Source of the DNA: Streptococcus oricebi | GTDB taxonomy: Bacteria; Bacillota; Bacilli; Lactobacillales; Streptococcaceae | Assembly (NCBI RefSeq): GCF_017883985.1 | Contig: NZ_PRDG01000001.1 | Location: forward strand, 172,182 to 236,181 | Direction of reading: 5' to 3' | Length of the DNA stretch: 64,000 bases | Shown here: positions 7,905-17,550 of the stretch, piece by piece | How positions within the stretch are numbered: the first letter of the stretch is position 1 | How the letters are laid out: every line of letters starts with the position of its first letter | Made by a program: the position numbers and the translations under genes | Notes under the pieces: model-generated | What the model saw: the letters and a program-made list of their open reading frames with translations, nothing else | What the model was told of the DNA's origin: nothing | Database searches by the model: none

Positions 7905-8585
7905 TTATCCCTCTTCAATCAAGGCTTTGGCCTTATTTTCTATAAAGGCAACCACTTCTTCGATGCCTACTCCTGTAGTATCAAAGGTCAGGGAGTCTGC
8001 TGCTGCTTTCAAAGGTGAGACTGCCCGGTGGCTATCCTTATAGTCCCGCTCTGCAATCTCTTTTTTCAGGGTTTCAAAGTCTGTCTCAATCCCCTTGGAG
8101 AGATTTTCCTTATAACGCCTTTGTGCCCTTTCTTCGACCGAGGCAATCAAGAAAATTTTCAACTGGGCCTCAGGCAGAACAACTGTTCCAATATCGCGAC
8201 CGTCCATGACAATCCCTCCCTGGCCGGCAATCCTTTGCTGGAGAGCTACTAGCTGCTCACGAACCTCAGCAATAGCAGCCAACCAAGAAACGTTATTGGT
8301 TACTTCATTTTCACGAATAGCATGGGTCACATCCACATCTCCGACGAAGACTAGCTGCTCTCCTGCCTCACTACGACCAAAACCAATCGGGTGCTCCTCT
8401 AAGAGCTCGATGATTTCCCGGCTATCCTCGGCTGTCAACTGGTGCTTGAGCGCCAAATAGGTGGCAGCCCGATACATAGCTCCTGTATCCAGGTAAATAT
8501 AGCCAAGGTCCTTGGCCACAATCTTGGCCACTGTACTCTTACCACTCGAGGCTGGGCCATCAATAGCGATTTGAATTTCTTTCAT
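7905..8585 (-). CDS. cmk: Cytidylate kinase
   Basis: CMP/dCMP kinase of 226 residues (pyrimidine salvage and CTP supply). The P-loop is GPASSGKST (10-18), followed by [10 protein letters not shown], and the CMP-binding and lid part carries [14 protein letters not shown] and the arginine-rich [11 protein letters not shown]. The length is normal for the bacterial long form. It starts 10 nt after the stop of the upstream LysM-like gene, behind AGGAGTCTGCTT, so the two form an operon, as in pneumococcus (from memory). Confidence 0.97.
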   Translation of the reverse strand: MKEIQIAIDGPASSGKSTVAKIVAKDLGYIYLDTGAMYRAATYLALKHQLTAEDSREIIELLEEHPIGFGRSEAGEQLVFVGDVDVTHAIRENEVTNNVSWLAAIAEVREQLVALQQRIAGQGGIVMDGRDIGTVVLPEAQLKIFLIASVEERAQRRYKENLSKGIETDFETLKKEIAERDYKDSHRAVSPLKAAADSLTFDTTGVGIEEVVAFIENKAKALIEEG

Positions 8586-8595
8586 AAGCAGACTC

Positions 8596-9036
8596 CTATT
8601 GAATCTTTACCACATCACCAGGATTGGCATACCAATAGCCCTGAGTCATGTGCTGAGGATTGAGCTGTTCTAGCTGGGCAATCGAGATTCCTGCACGCGC
8701 AGCAATGGCCGCCTCTCCCTCACCTGCCTGGACAGTTAGGGTCCCTTCAGAAGACTCGGTCGTCTCCCCACTAGAGGCAACGGGCTCTGCTGACGAACTC
8801 TCGGTCGTTTGAGCTGGAGCATTGGCATTGTAAAAACCTTCTGTCTGGGCCTTCTTGCTACTGCCCCCTGTTGATAAGTAGGTCAAAGCAACGATAATCG
8901 TAATGACCATAATAAAGAAAATGACTGCTAAAATGGTCAGGACACGATTGGCCCAGACACCGTTAAATTTCTTACTTCTCTCCAATTCCTTTTCTCCCTT
9001 ATCGTAGATATCTTCCTTCCATGGTTCCTTTGCCAT
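8596..9036 (-). CDS. Membrane protein with LysM-like C-terminus (SAG1386/EF1546 family)
   Basis: Single-pass membrane protein of 146 residues. A charged cytoplasmic N-terminus ([19 protein letters not shown]) precedes a transmembrane helix at about 32-54. A Ser/Thr/Glu-rich linker follows, then a C-terminal domain of about 50 residues that resembles LysM ([20 protein letters not shown], then QLEQLNPQ and a GDVVKIQ end). The topology suggests that the LysM-like end sits outside and touches the cell wall. Function is unknown. It is the first gene of the unit with cmk and diverges from the ferredoxin gene. Confidence 0.85.
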   Translation of the reverse strand: MAKEPWKEDIYDKGEKELERSKKFNGVWANRVLTILAVIFFIMVITIIVALTYLSTGGSSKKAQTEGFYNANAPAQTTESSSAEPVASSGETTESSEGTLTVQAGEGEAAIAARAGISIAQLEQLNPQHMTQGYWYANPGDVVKIQ

Positions 9037-9046
9037 GACTTCCTCC

Positions 9047-9075
9047 TTGTGTTTTTTCTAAAATCTTATTACAAT
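9047..9075 (+). promoter_or_regulatory. Promoter placing the ferredoxin transcript start at its ATG
   Basis: TTGTGT (9047-9052) and TACAAT (9070-9075) are 17 bp apart. The expected +1 is at about 9082, which is the A of the ferredoxin ATG. TATACT at 9075-9080 would start even later. Confidence 0.6.
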
Positions 9076-9081
9076 ATACTT

Positions 9082-9282
9082 ATGAAAGTAAAACTAATTC
9101 CCGAAAGATGTATTGCCTGCGGGCTCTGCCAAACCTATTCTGAACTCTTTGACTATCATGATAATGGCATTGTCAAATTTGCCCAGGATGAAGACCAAGT
9201 TCTTGAAAAAGAAGTGGAAATGGATCCGGCAATCCTAGAAGCCATTAAAAACTGTCCAACTAGAGCTCTCTTAAAGGACTAA
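9082..9282 (+). CDS. fer: Ferredoxin, single [4Fe-4S]
   Basis: Small electron carrier of 66 residues. Cys 10, 13 and 16 form the CxxCxxC motif (ERCIACGLCQTYS), and Cys 58 precedes Pro (NCPTRALL), giving one four-cysteine cluster site. The acidic middle is typical. The chosen ATG starts the conserved MKVKLIPERC. An upstream GTG in frame has no ribosome site. No Shine-Dalgarno sequence precedes the ATG and the promoter points to a leaderless transcript. Its end overlaps the convergent ebsA gene by 4 nt. The redox partner is unknown. Confidence 0.92.
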   Translation: MKVKLIPERCIACGLCQTYSELFDYHDNGIVKFAQDEDQVLEKEVEMDPAILEAIKNCPTRALLKD

Positions 9283-9761
9283 CTATCCTTGTCTCCATAA
9301 TAGGTGGCAAAATAATCAATATGAAGTAAATTATCCACCAGTTCGACCTCCCCTTGAAAGTAGTCATTACGGGCCAGGTCATTGACAAAGTATTTCTTGG
9401 GCCACTTTCTCATACAGAAGGTTCGGCCCTTTGTTTTTCCATTAAAAAATAAGGTAATTGAGGTCTTGGTCACTTCCACCTTGCGGATACTGGCAATCTC
9501 AATCTTTGAAGGTGTAAAAGGATTGGCTGTAATGATGCGCAAAATCCCATTATCATAAATAGTAAAATACCGATGGACTCCAATTCCTAGCAAGAGCATG
9601 AATAAAAAGAAGAAGGATAAGACCAAGATAGGTACATCCGAACTCTCATACATGAGGGCTAGGCCAACAAAAATCGGAATGACAGATAAAGACCAGTAAA
9701 TGACTAAGATAGATACATCTGGTTGCCAGTGATAACGTAGCTGACCAAAAATCTTTATCAT
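9279..9761 (-). CDS. ebsA: EbsA family membrane protein
   Basis: A protein of 160 residues resembling the EbsA family named from Enterococcus. Two membrane segments lie at about 19-36 and 44-62, then a cytoplasmic PH-like/beta-rich domain with DNGILRIITANPF and a hydrophilic C-terminus. Its role is unknown, though the family has been linked to surface or envelope traits. The start follows GGAGGTGTAGCG. It sits between the gacH-like terminator and the convergent ferredoxin gene. Confidence 0.75.
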   Translation of the reverse strand: MIKIFGQLRYHWQPDVSILVIYWSLSVIPIFVGLALMYESSDVPILVLSFFFLFMLLLGIGVHRYFTIYDNGILRIITANPFTPSKIEIASIRKVEVTKTSITLFFNGKTKGRTFCMRKWPKKYFVNDLARNDYFQGEVELVDNLLHIDYFATYYGDKDS

Positions 9762-9800
9762 CGCTACACCTCCTCTATCTAGTTTAGCATAAAAAAGAGA

Positions 9801-9829
9801 AAAATAGAATAGGAAACCTATTCTATTTT
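9801..9829 (-). terminator. Terminator of the rgp-gacH operon
   Basis: The stem AAAATAGAATAGG/CCTATTCTATTTT with a 3-nt loop is followed on the minus strand by TCTCTTTTTT. It overlaps the last codons of the gacH-like gene. Confidence 0.9.
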
Positions 9830-12311
9830 AATTATTTACAAGCTTAAAGAAATTCTTGGATAAGTAGCCTCGACCACTAACTATGTCGTATTCGACCAGT
9901 TTTAAATCTTCAGCCACTTCCCTTGCTTCTGGGCTAAATTCTGACTGTGCTTTGTCGACACTAGCCTTATGGAGAACTTCTGTCAACAGGGCATAGTAAG
10001 GAGAAACCTTAGAATTTGTCTGCTCCAAAACCAAGGCCGAAAAGTCACTCGAATTGACCACTGGATAGTCCAACTTAGGCCGTTCATAATTACTCCAAAT
10101 AAAGTAGTCTGTCAGATATTGACTATCTGGATTATTGAGAAAGGCCGAACTTGGGTAGAGACCTGGTAGGTGATCGCCATAAAAGACAACAGTGATTTTT
10201 TTATCTATCTTGGATAAATTTTCGAGTAAGTCTTTGGTAGCCAAATCAGTTTGATATAAAAGACGACTATAAAAAGTTAATTTAGAATTTTGATCCGAAG
10301 TGAAATCATCAGCACTCCCTTCTAAATTTTCTGGATTATCCTCTAGCCATGGCGCATGATTCTGCATCGTCATTACAGAGAAAAACTGACTTCTTCCCTT
10401 ATCAATATTATCTAAAATCAACCTATAAGTAGAGGCATCACTTGGACTGATTCCCTCGTTTTGAACATCTATATTTTTGGTATCTGTAGATATAAAACGA
10501 TCAAATTTTAAATAATCATAAACATAATTTCGAGAATAGTTAGATGGGTTGGCTAAGTGAATTGCTATGCGATCCTTTGACTTAAACAGATTACTAATAG
10601 TTGGTACATATTTCATCTTAGGAAAAACTTCAGTATATAAGACCGAAACACTTTGTGACATATTATAAAAAGGAAGACCAGTCAAAGTTTGAAATTCCAT
10701 GTTAGCTGTTCCGCCACCATAACCGTCAGACTTCATCAAACCACTAGTAGCCTGTTCCTTAATTTGGTGAATATTAGGAATAGGGTCTTGTGTCAATTCT
10801 ACTCCCTCAACTCGCGCAGGATCTGAAAAACTTTCACTAAGGACATAGATAACTGTTTGCTCATTAAGAAATTCTGAACGATTCTGATTGATTTCTTGGG
10901 ATAATTTCAGATACTTCTCTTCGATTTCTTTTATTCTCTTCTGACTGTAATTATCAGGTCTTTCCATCACTTCGGTAGTCATCTGATTAATCCAAACAAA
11001 AGCTAAAGAACGATAGCGAGCATTGCTTGCATTTCCTAACCAAGTAATATCTTGAAAATTATTCAAAACAGATACTATTGGTATATTGTCGCTTATTTTT
11101 CCATCTTTTTTGTCTAAGAAGAGACCAAATAGACTACTAAAAATAAAAGCAATTATTACTAGACAAGTAATGCGCATTTTAACAGAAGTAATTATTTTAC
11201 CTACAAATAAGAAGCGTTTAAGAACGAAGAATAAGATAAATAACAAGACTAACGCTACTGTCGTATACCAGATAAAGGATGAATCGATATAACCTAAAAG
11301 TGAATCTGCTTTGAAAATCCAAGAAAGATCGCTGGGTAGAATCGGTTCTCCTCGCATATTATACTTAATTGAATTTGCATAGGTGAATATACCACCAATA
11401 ACTAAAATAAGGTTCGTAGCAATCCAAAATTGATTGATTATCAAGTAAATTGTCAAAAATAATAAAAATAAAACAATAATTTGAAAACTCATTGCTCCTG
11501 GCAAAATTGGATAGCGCTCTAAGAAAGGTACTCCTTTTCCCATACTCAATTGAATACTAAAATTGAAAACCAAGGCTAAGAAAAGGCTGGTGCTAATTGC
11601 TAATAGATAACTGGAGCGATTTTTGACAAAATCCCTTGCTCCTTTAACTAGAAAATAACTAATTCCTGTCCAGAGAAAAGAAATATAAAGAATGATTCCT
11701 GTAACTAGAAAAAAGTGATTGTTTCCATAAGACGACGATGGAGTAATTCGGTGATTTAACTGTAAAAATAATTCTGTATTGGCTACTACTCCTCTCATAT
11801 TTCTATTTGTCAAGATTAAAGTCAATAGAATCTGTGATAAAAAGAAATAGTCGATTCCTTCGTTAAAAACCAGCTGAGGAGCTTTATTCGCTAGAAATTT
11901 TACCTTCGTACGCAGATAATAGATTAAAACTGCTAATATTCCTACCAGAGCCAAAGTAAATAACACCTGCTCTTGAAAGATTCCTGCTTTAGAAAAATTC
12001 CATAACTTATATTTATTATTGTTAATATTCAAAGTCATATCAATGAAATAAGCCACACAACAATAAGCAATATACATTAACAATAATTTAATAAGAAATT
12101 TCCAATGAAATTTAAAATAAGAAAAGATAAAAGCAAGAACCAGAATAGCAGCATAATAAATAAGCTGACTGACTAGTAAGAAAGTCTTAACATTTTCCAC
12201 TGGTTTTTGATAACTAATAACCAAGGAATGGAGCAAAAAATGATTGATTAACAAAAACAAGAAAGTTGTAACAAGAACAACTGGCGACAACTTTTTCAAA
12301 AATTTTTTCAT
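9828..12311 (-). CDS. gacH: GacH-like polysaccharide glycerol-phosphate transferase
   Basis: Membrane enzyme of 827 residues in the LtaS/alkaline-phosphatase-like superfamily. About 10-12 membrane helices fill residues 1-395; the extracellular catalytic domain follows. Glu 493 (in LSESF) and Thr 535 (in GGGTANMEF) match the GacH metal ligand and catalytic threonine with near-identical spacing, and FYGDHLPG supplies the Asp-His pair. GacH, as published for group A Streptococcus, moves glycerol phosphate from phosphatidylglycerol to the side chain of the rhamnose polysaccharide, affecting sensitivity to zinc and host phospholipase. The gene is last in the rgp operon, overlapping rgpF by 4 nt, and is visibly more AT-rich than rgpA/rgpB. 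Confidence 0.87.
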   Translation of the reverse strand: MKKFLKKLSPVVLVTTFLFLLINHFLLHSLVISYQKPVENVKTFLLVSQLIYYAAILVLAFIFSYFKFHWKFLIKLLLMYIAYCCVAYFIDMTLNINNNKYKLWNFSKAGIFQEQVLFTLALVGILAVLIYYLRTKVKFLANKAPQLVFNEGIDYFFLSQILLTLILTNRNMRGVVANTELFLQLNHRITPSSSYGNNHFFLVTGIILYISFLWTGISYFLVKGARDFVKNRSSYLLAISTSLFLALVFNFSIQLSMGKGVPFLERYPILPGAMSFQIIVLFLLFLTIYLIINQFWIATNLILVIGGIFTYANSIKYNMRGEPILPSDLSWIFKADSLLGYIDSSFIWYTTVALVLLFILFFVLKRFLFVGKIITSVKMRITCLVIIAFIFSSLFGLFLDKKDGKISDNIPIVSVLNNFQDITWLGNASNARYRSLAFVWINQMTTEVMERPDNYSQKRIKEIEEKYLKLSQEINQNRSEFLNEQTVIYVLSESFSDPARVEGVELTQDPIPNIHQIKEQATSGLMKSDGYGGGTANMEFQTLTGLPFYNMSQSVSVLYTEVFPKMKYVPTISNLFKSKDRIAIHLANPSNYSRNYVYDYLKFDRFISTDTKNIDVQNEGISPSDASTYRLILDNIDKGRSQFFSVMTMQNHAPWLEDNPENLEGSADDFTSDQNSKLTFYSRLLYQTDLATKDLLENLSKIDKKITVVFYGDHLPGLYPSSAFLNNPDSQYLTDYFIWSNYERPKLDYPVVNSSDFSALVLEQTNSKVSPYYALLTEVLHKASVDKAQSEFSPEAREVAEDLKLVEYDIVSGRGYLSKNFFKLVNN

Positions 12312-14059
12312 GATTTCACCTTTTGCGCTAGGCGTTTGAAAATATACTTGACAGCTCTCGCTGGACCAATAATAATATACTTCAAGGCTCCCTTGATTCC
12401 ACCCATATGATTAAAATCAACATAGGTATGCGGTTGCAAATCTTCTCGATTATTTAACAGTTTATTATCAATAAAAGGAGTAAGCACTTCTTGGCTCGGA
12501 GCAATTCTAAAGTCATAGTTTTTCGCCCAAGAAATATAAATCAAGAGCCGCTCAATCGCATGCAAGATAGAATTTTGAGGAAGAGGCTCTGCCGGAACAT
12601 CAGCATCCGTCAAATCCAGGTCAAAGAGTGGTTGCAAAGAATCATATTTAAACCAAATATAGGTTCCATAGCTCATGACAAAAGTATTGAAGCTTTTGAA
12701 GTCGATCGGTTTAGATAAATTCATCTTTTGCCACAAGTCGTTCATCTCTGGAGCAATCAAAGCCTCATTCCAAGCAACAACGATTTTATTATAACGAAAG
12801 AAGGTCGGAATATCAGCAATGACTAAACCCAAATCTTCATTTTCTTGCAGATTAGCGATGATTTGATCCGCCGGCTTAACTAGCATATCAATCAACTCTT
12901 TGCGCCAAGACTCGCCTGCCCAAAAATCAGCTTCCTTAGATTTTTTAGTATGGAAGTGCCCGATATAATCGTACTGAGCGAGTTGCTTCTTGAGCTTGAG
13001 CATAGGGAGAACATCTCGACCGATATTTCCCGTGACAAAAATCTGAGACTGAGCCTGGCGCTGATCCAAAATAGCCTCAATAGCTGTGACTTTTTCATCC
13101 CGATCCGTCGTGATATAAAGATCGTAAGGAAAATGGAATTGCTCAAAAGCCTCCAAAAATTCCTCCAGCAAATCCTCATAGAAAACATGAAGATGAACAG
13201 CAATCTTGCTAGCCGATGAGGGGGGAGCTACCGCCGCTTTCAAATACTTGCTACCTAGCAGATAAGGGTAGTCAGGATAGTCAATCTTAGACATGTGCGA
13301 AACAATTAAATCAATCGGATAGTCCGTACGCCGCTCAATTTCCTTCAAAATATAAGGGGTCACACTTTGATTGGCACCAATGGTCTTCACCTTGATAAAA
13401 GGAACCTTATATCGCAAGATTGCTGTAGGATTATAGTAAGAAAAATCTGGATGCAGCATACCGCTATCATCTTCTTCAACTGTATTAAAAACAGTTCGGT
13501 ATTTGAAGCCGGCATCAAGTAAGGACGTTGTGATATTGGTTTCATACTGGTCAATGACATCTTGAACATTGATAAAATTTTGGACATTGAGCCAAAAATT
13601 TTGAAAAGCCTCAGATACCACAACTTCACGTGAGAAAGACATATAGTAGCTTTGAATATGCTCTTGAAATTGCTTGGTTTTACGAAAATTGGTCATGCCC
13701 CAAAAATCAACATTGGCATCACTTTCAAAACTATTGTAGATCTCTTTCATATCCCAGAGGGGACCAAAACAGGTGTCATTCATAAGGGTAACGGAATCAT
13801 AAGACTTGAGATTTTCAAAGCCCACATGAGTCATTCCGTCACGCCAAGCTGCAAAGTCAAAACCAACATTTTCACGCGCGATAAAATCATCAATTAAGTG
13901 AGTCTGCGTCAATTTTTCTTTATCTGTTTGATTGAGTTCACTGTTAGAAATAAAAATAATCTTGGAAAATAGTGGTCGCATGTGCTCTAACTGATAGAGG
14001 ACATGACTGCTAATAGAATTCCATTTATTAAAGTGAACATAGAAAAGCAATCTTTTCAT
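12308..14059 (-). CDS. rgpF: Rhamnan synthesis protein F (rhamnosyltransferase)
   Basis: Cytoplasmic rhamnan backbone rhamnosyltransferase (RgpF/GacG) of 583 residues, the normal length. It opens with MKRLLFYVHFNKWNSIS and contains the two-part architecture of the family: an N-terminal half with NVGFDFAAWRDGM and a C-terminal half with HLHVFYEDLLEEF and YDYIGHFHTKKS. It uses dTDP-rhamnose from the Rml pathway, whose last enzyme (rmlD) lies 6 kb upstream. It starts one base after the rgpE stop region, so the genes are tightly coupled. Confidence 0.93.
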   Translation of the reverse strand: MKRLLFYVHFNKWNSISSHVLYQLEHMRPLFSKIIFISNSELNQTDKEKLTQTHLIDDFIARENVGFDFAAWRDGMTHVGFENLKSYDSVTLMNDTCFGPLWDMKEIYNSFESDANVDFWGMTNFRKTKQFQEHIQSYYMSFSREVVVSEAFQNFWLNVQNFINVQDVIDQYETNITTSLLDAGFKYRTVFNTVEEDDSGMLHPDFSYYNPTAILRYKVPFIKVKTIGANQSVTPYILKEIERRTDYPIDLIVSHMSKIDYPDYPYLLGSKYLKAAVAPPSSASKIAVHLHVFYEDLLEEFLEAFEQFHFPYDLYITTDRDEKVTAIEAILDQRQAQSQIFVTGNIGRDVLPMLKLKKQLAQYDYIGHFHTKKSKEADFWAGESWRKELIDMLVKPADQIIANLQENEDLGLVIADIPTFFRYNKIVVAWNEALIAPEMNDLWQKMNLSKPIDFKSFNTFVMSYGTYIWFKYDSLQPLFDLDLTDADVPAEPLPQNSILHAIERLLIYISWAKNYDFRIAPSQEVLTPFIDNKLLNNREDLQPHTYVDFNHMGGIKGALKYIIIGPARAVKYIFKRLAQKVKS

Positions 14060-14060
14060 C

Positions 14061-15470
14061 TTATTTCCTTTTTCTGAATAAATTTATAAATTTGCTAGGA
14101 ATCGTCCAGCGTCTGGAATGTGTCACCGAGTTATAACGAACAACCATTTCTTCTAGTTGGGCTTGCAATTCTTGATTACGCTGCTGCAAATGCTCGCATT
14201 GAACTTTATAAATCGTTAATTCCTCAGCCTTAGGACCAAGCTCTAGCAACTTTCTCCCTAAAACATCACCGATGTAATTCAACTTGGTCACATCGTCAAC
14301 ATTCATCATTTGATAGTGCAAAGTCAACTCTTTCCCATGATAGTCCTTGATTTCATAAAAAAGCTGCGGGTCAGGTTGCGGGAAAAAATAGTCATTTTGA
14401 AACTGAAAGCCATTTAAATCGTAAGGAAGAATTTCCGTATTGTGCTCCTTATCAATCAAGGCAACTTTGGAGTAAAAACTGGGAATTTCCGACAAGTCAA
14501 TCCGAATCCTTGTCACATCTGGACTCAGCTTGAATGTAATGGTGTCCTCTGCTTCCAAAGTCTTTCGTAAAATATCTTCCTGACTGAAAACGCCGTCTGC
14601 TGCTGCAAAATAAATCGTCACCGTCTGACTGCCGATTTGAGAAACTGAGGTTATAGGCTTAGACAATTCAAGCTCATAGTCATTATTACGGCGCAAAAGA
14701 ATTTTTGTCATTTCCTTAAAATCGCTTTGAGGATACTTCTCAACGTAATCCAACTGGGTATCCAATAAACGATTGAAACGATAGGTCAGTGCATCAAAAT
14801 CTTTGGGACGCGAATCCGAGCCTTCATTGATACGATAAGCGACCATAGGCTCTGGCAAATAGGTCAGCTCGGTTCTTTGAAACAAGTCCATCTGCAGATT
14901 AAAAGTGTCGTCAGACGTCGTCAAATCAAGCTCTGTATTGACCTCTAACATCAGCTCACGTTCAATCAACCACGTTGAAGCCATGGTGAAGCCCCTTGTC
15001 GCAAGCATCTTTTCATAGGTATCTGCTAATGGAATAACATCCTTTTCAAAGCCCGCTTGTGCTTTGAGAACACCGTCCTGATTATAAACATCGAAATCAC
15101 AATTTGACCACCTAGACTGGGGATTTTGCTCCAAAGCCTCAATTTGCTTCTGCAACTTCAAAGGATCTAGCCAGAAATCATCACCGTCACAACGAGCAAT
15201 ATAATCACCTTGCGCCTCTTGACAAATCCGAACCCAAGTTTTAGAAATCCCTTGATTGCTTTCATTATAAAAACTACGAATTTTATCAGGATAACGCTCT
15301 GCATAGTCTGCTAGAATTTGTGGCGACTGGTCGCTTGACGCGTCATCCACCAAGAGAATTTCTACCGCAAAAGTCGTTTGTTGACTTAGAAAGCTCTCAA
15401 TCGCCTGCGCAATCCAAGGTCCTTTATTATAAACGGTGCAAATGATCGATACAAGAGGTTTTGTCTCCAT
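14061..15470 (-). CDS. rgpE: Rhamnan glycosyltransferase RgpE
   Basis: GT2-family glycosyltransferase of 469 residues. The N-terminal GT-A domain shows SIICTVYNKGPWIAQAIESF, then EILLVDDASSD and the DxD-like CDGDDFW. A C-terminal beta-rich part of about 180 residues follows, then a short coiled coil and a basic tail. RgpE/GacF is a cytoplasmic enzyme of rhamnose-polysaccharide synthesis; the exact sugar it adds differs between reports and cannot be fixed here. It lies between rgpD and rgpF in the same operon, with a 56-nt gap after rgpD. Confidence 0.88.
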   Translation of the reverse strand: METKPLVSIICTVYNKGPWIAQAIESFLSQQTTFAVEILLVDDASSDQSPQILADYAERYPDKIRSFYNESNQGISKTWVRICQEAQGDYIARCDGDDFWLDPLKLQKQIEALEQNPQSRWSNCDFDVYNQDGVLKAQAGFEKDVIPLADTYEKMLATRGFTMASTWLIERELMLEVNTELDLTTSDDTFNLQMDLFQRTELTYLPEPMVAYRINEGSDSRPKDFDALTYRFNRLLDTQLDYVEKYPQSDFKEMTKILLRRNNDYELELSKPITSVSQIGSQTVTIYFAAADGVFSQEDILRKTLEAEDTITFKLSPDVTRIRIDLSEIPSFYSKVALIDKEHNTEILPYDLNGFQFQNDYFFPQPDPQLFYEIKDYHGKELTLHYQMMNVDDVTKLNYIGDVLGRKLLELGPKAEELTIYKVQCEHLQQRNQELQAQLEEMVVRYNSVTHSRRWTIPSKFINLFRKRK

Positions 15471-15526
15471 ATCAATATCCTTTCATCAATCATCAAAGGC
15501 CAAAGCCATAAGAAAGCTAGAACTCT

Positions 15527-16747
15527 CTAGTGAAAATTCCATTTCCCATTTCGCTGAATAAGTCCGCTAGCTGAATCTAGAGCTGACAAGTCGTTGAGCT
15601 TGATGTCTTTTCGACTAACCATAATAATTGGCGTTTGCTCAACATTAGAGAAGGCTAACATTTTGCCCTTCTTATCACGAACGGTCACTTCTAGCTTCAT
15701 CTTAATATTATTGACACTAGGAATAGTACAGTGATAGGTGATTTTCTTATGTCCCTTGCCGCGGCAAGGCTCGTCCATAGAGTTGTCATTGTAAATCCAA
15801 ATATTTCGGTCAATATCAGTCAAAGAAAGTGCGATGTAGGTTTCAGCATCTTCTAACGAGTCATAGTCAATCTCAAACTCAATCACATCGCCTGCGGTAA
15901 TATCATTTGGCGTATTGAGTTTTATTTGAAGATTATCTACAAGTAAGATTTCTTCCTTCTCCTCAGCTTTTTTATCTTCAAGCTCTTCTTGTCGCACCAG
16001 AGGCACTGCATTATCAAAACTGTATTGATTGGCGACATTTTCAGGTTCACCATAAGCCTTGACCAGCCCATTTTCAACTAAAACCGCTCGGTTACAATAT
16101 TTCTTGACAGCATTCATATCATGGGTGACAAGAATAGTCGTCTTGCCTGATTCCTTGCGTTCCATGAAATAGTCATTACATTTGCGCTGGAAAGCCTCAT
16201 CTCCCACCGCCAGAACCTCATCAAGAATCAGAATATCTCCCTGGGCCTTGATGGCCACTGAAAAGGCCAGACGGACCTGCATTCCAGAAGAATAGTTTTT
16301 CAATTTCTGGTTCATAAATTCTTGAAGTTCGGCAAAATCGACAATATCATCATACATGGAGTCAATTTCATCTCGAGAAAAACCGAGTAAGGCTCCATTC
16401 ATATAGACATTTTCCCGGCCAGTCAATTCTGGATTAAAGCCGACCCCCAGCTCGATAAAGGAGACCAACTTTCCATCAATTGTCACACGACCTTTTTCTG
16501 GCATGTAGATTTCAGAGATAATCTTCAAAAGTGTAGATTTTCCAGATCCATTTCGGCCAACAATTCCAAAAAAATCTCCTTTTTTCACTTCAAAGGAAAT
16601 ATCTTTGAGGACATGTTGCTCTTTATAGCCTTTAATTCCTTTAAAACGGTTGACCATGGCAGTTCGTAAACTATTAGTTGCTTCGGTTGGCAACTTAAAA
16701 TACTTGCTGACATGTTCTACTTTTACTGCAATATCATTAGCTGTCAT
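15527..16747 (-). CDS. rgpD: Polysaccharide ABC exporter ATPase RgpD
   Basis: ATP-binding subunit of the rhamnan exporter, 406 residues. The nucleotide-binding domain has Walker A GRNGSGKST, signature YSSGMQVRLAFS and Walker B ILILDEVLAVGD. A C-terminal extension of about 140 residues after residue 265 resembles the carbohydrate-binding domain of Wzt-type exporters, which recognise the finished glycan. It works with RgpC to move undecaprenyl-linked rhamnan across the membrane. The start overlaps the rgpC stop by one base. Confidence 0.94.
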   Translation of the reverse strand: MTANDIAVKVEHVSKYFKLPTEATNSLRTAMVNRFKGIKGYKEQHVLKDISFEVKKGDFFGIVGRNGSGKSTLLKIISEIYMPEKGRVTIDGKLVSFIELGVGFNPELTGRENVYMNGALLGFSRDEIDSMYDDIVDFAELQEFMNQKLKNYSSGMQVRLAFSVAIKAQGDILILDEVLAVGDEAFQRKCNDYFMERKESGKTTILVTHDMNAVKKYCNRAVLVENGLVKAYGEPENVANQYSFDNAVPLVRQEELEDKKAEEKEEILLVDNLQIKLNTPNDITAGDVIEFEIDYDSLEDAETYIALSLTDIDRNIWIYNDNSMDEPCRGKGHKKITYHCTIPSVNNIKMKLEVTVRDKKGKMLAFSNVEQTPIIMVSRKDIKLNDLSALDSASGLIQRNGKWNFH

Positions 16748-17550
16748 TAGAGAATCTCCGCAAATTTCTTAGCATTCTTATTGAAAACCACATATCCCAC
16801 CACAAAAACGATAATCGGTAAAAGATAAGGGAATAAAACAATCAACTTGTTATTAACCATTTGCCAAATAGTCGTATTGGCAGGGTCGATGAGGAAATAA
16901 CGCATATCCTGAATAATTTGAGCAATCGGATTCATCATCACAATTTTTGCTGCTATTGGATTTTTTTCAGCAATGAAACTAATTGGATAAATAATTGGTG
17001 TGGCATACATCCCAGCCTGCATAAAGACTTCCCAAATCTGAGACAAATCACGAAAACGAACAAAAAGTGTCGCCAAGATAAAAGCTAGTCCAGCAGCCAT
17101 TAAAAAGAGCTCTATAAACAAAGGAACAATCCACAGAGCTGACCAAGTCAGCTGAACGCCGTTTAAAATAGCAAAAATTAGAACAACTACCAAGTTAATA
17201 GAAAAGTTAATCATAGCACCAGCTACTGCTGAAATAACGATAATATGTTTAGAAAAGTTTAACTTTCGTAACAAATCTCCCCGTGATACAATAGATACCA
17301 TTCCCATAGAAGTCGCTTCAGAAAAGAAAGACCAGATGACATTGGCCAGTAGCAAGGCTACTGCAAAGTGAGGGACATCTCCTCCAATACGCAAGAAGCG
17401 GATAAAGACGATATACATAATTGTAAACAGGAGCAAGGGCTTCAAAATTGACCAGAGATAGCCAATAACTGATCCTTGGTAGCGTAATTTAAAGTCTGTT
17501 TTTATTAGTTCTTTTAATAAAATCCGATTTTTCTGACTAAAAAAGTCCAT
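16747..17550 (-). CDS. rgpC: Polysaccharide ABC exporter permease RgpC
   Basis: ABC-2 type permease of 267 residues with six predicted membrane helices, the Wzm partner of RgpD. The N-terminal amphipathic part (LLKELIKTDFKLRYQGSVIG) and the conserved LWSILKPLLLF segment are typical of TagG/RgpC permeases. It exports the lipid-linked rhamnan. It overlaps both neighbours by one base. Confidence 0.94.
   Translation of the reverse strand: MDFFSQKNRILLKELIKTDFKLRYQGSVIGYLWSILKPLLLFTIMYIVFIRFLRIGGDVPHFAVALLLANVIWSFFSEATSMGMVSIVSRGDLLRKLNFSKHIIVISAVAGAMINFSINLVVVLIFAILNGVQLTWSALWIVPLFIELFLMAAGLAFILATLFVRFRDLSQIWEVFMQAGMYATPIIYPISFIAEKNPIAAKIVMMNPIAQIIQDMRYFLIDPANTTIWQMVNNKLIVLFPYLLPIIVFVVGYVVFNKNAKKFAEIL

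Noticed and set aside
9049..9081. GTG at 9049 as the ferredoxin start
   Set aside because: It has no ribosome site, would overlap the promoter, and adds a non-conserved hydrophobic extension.
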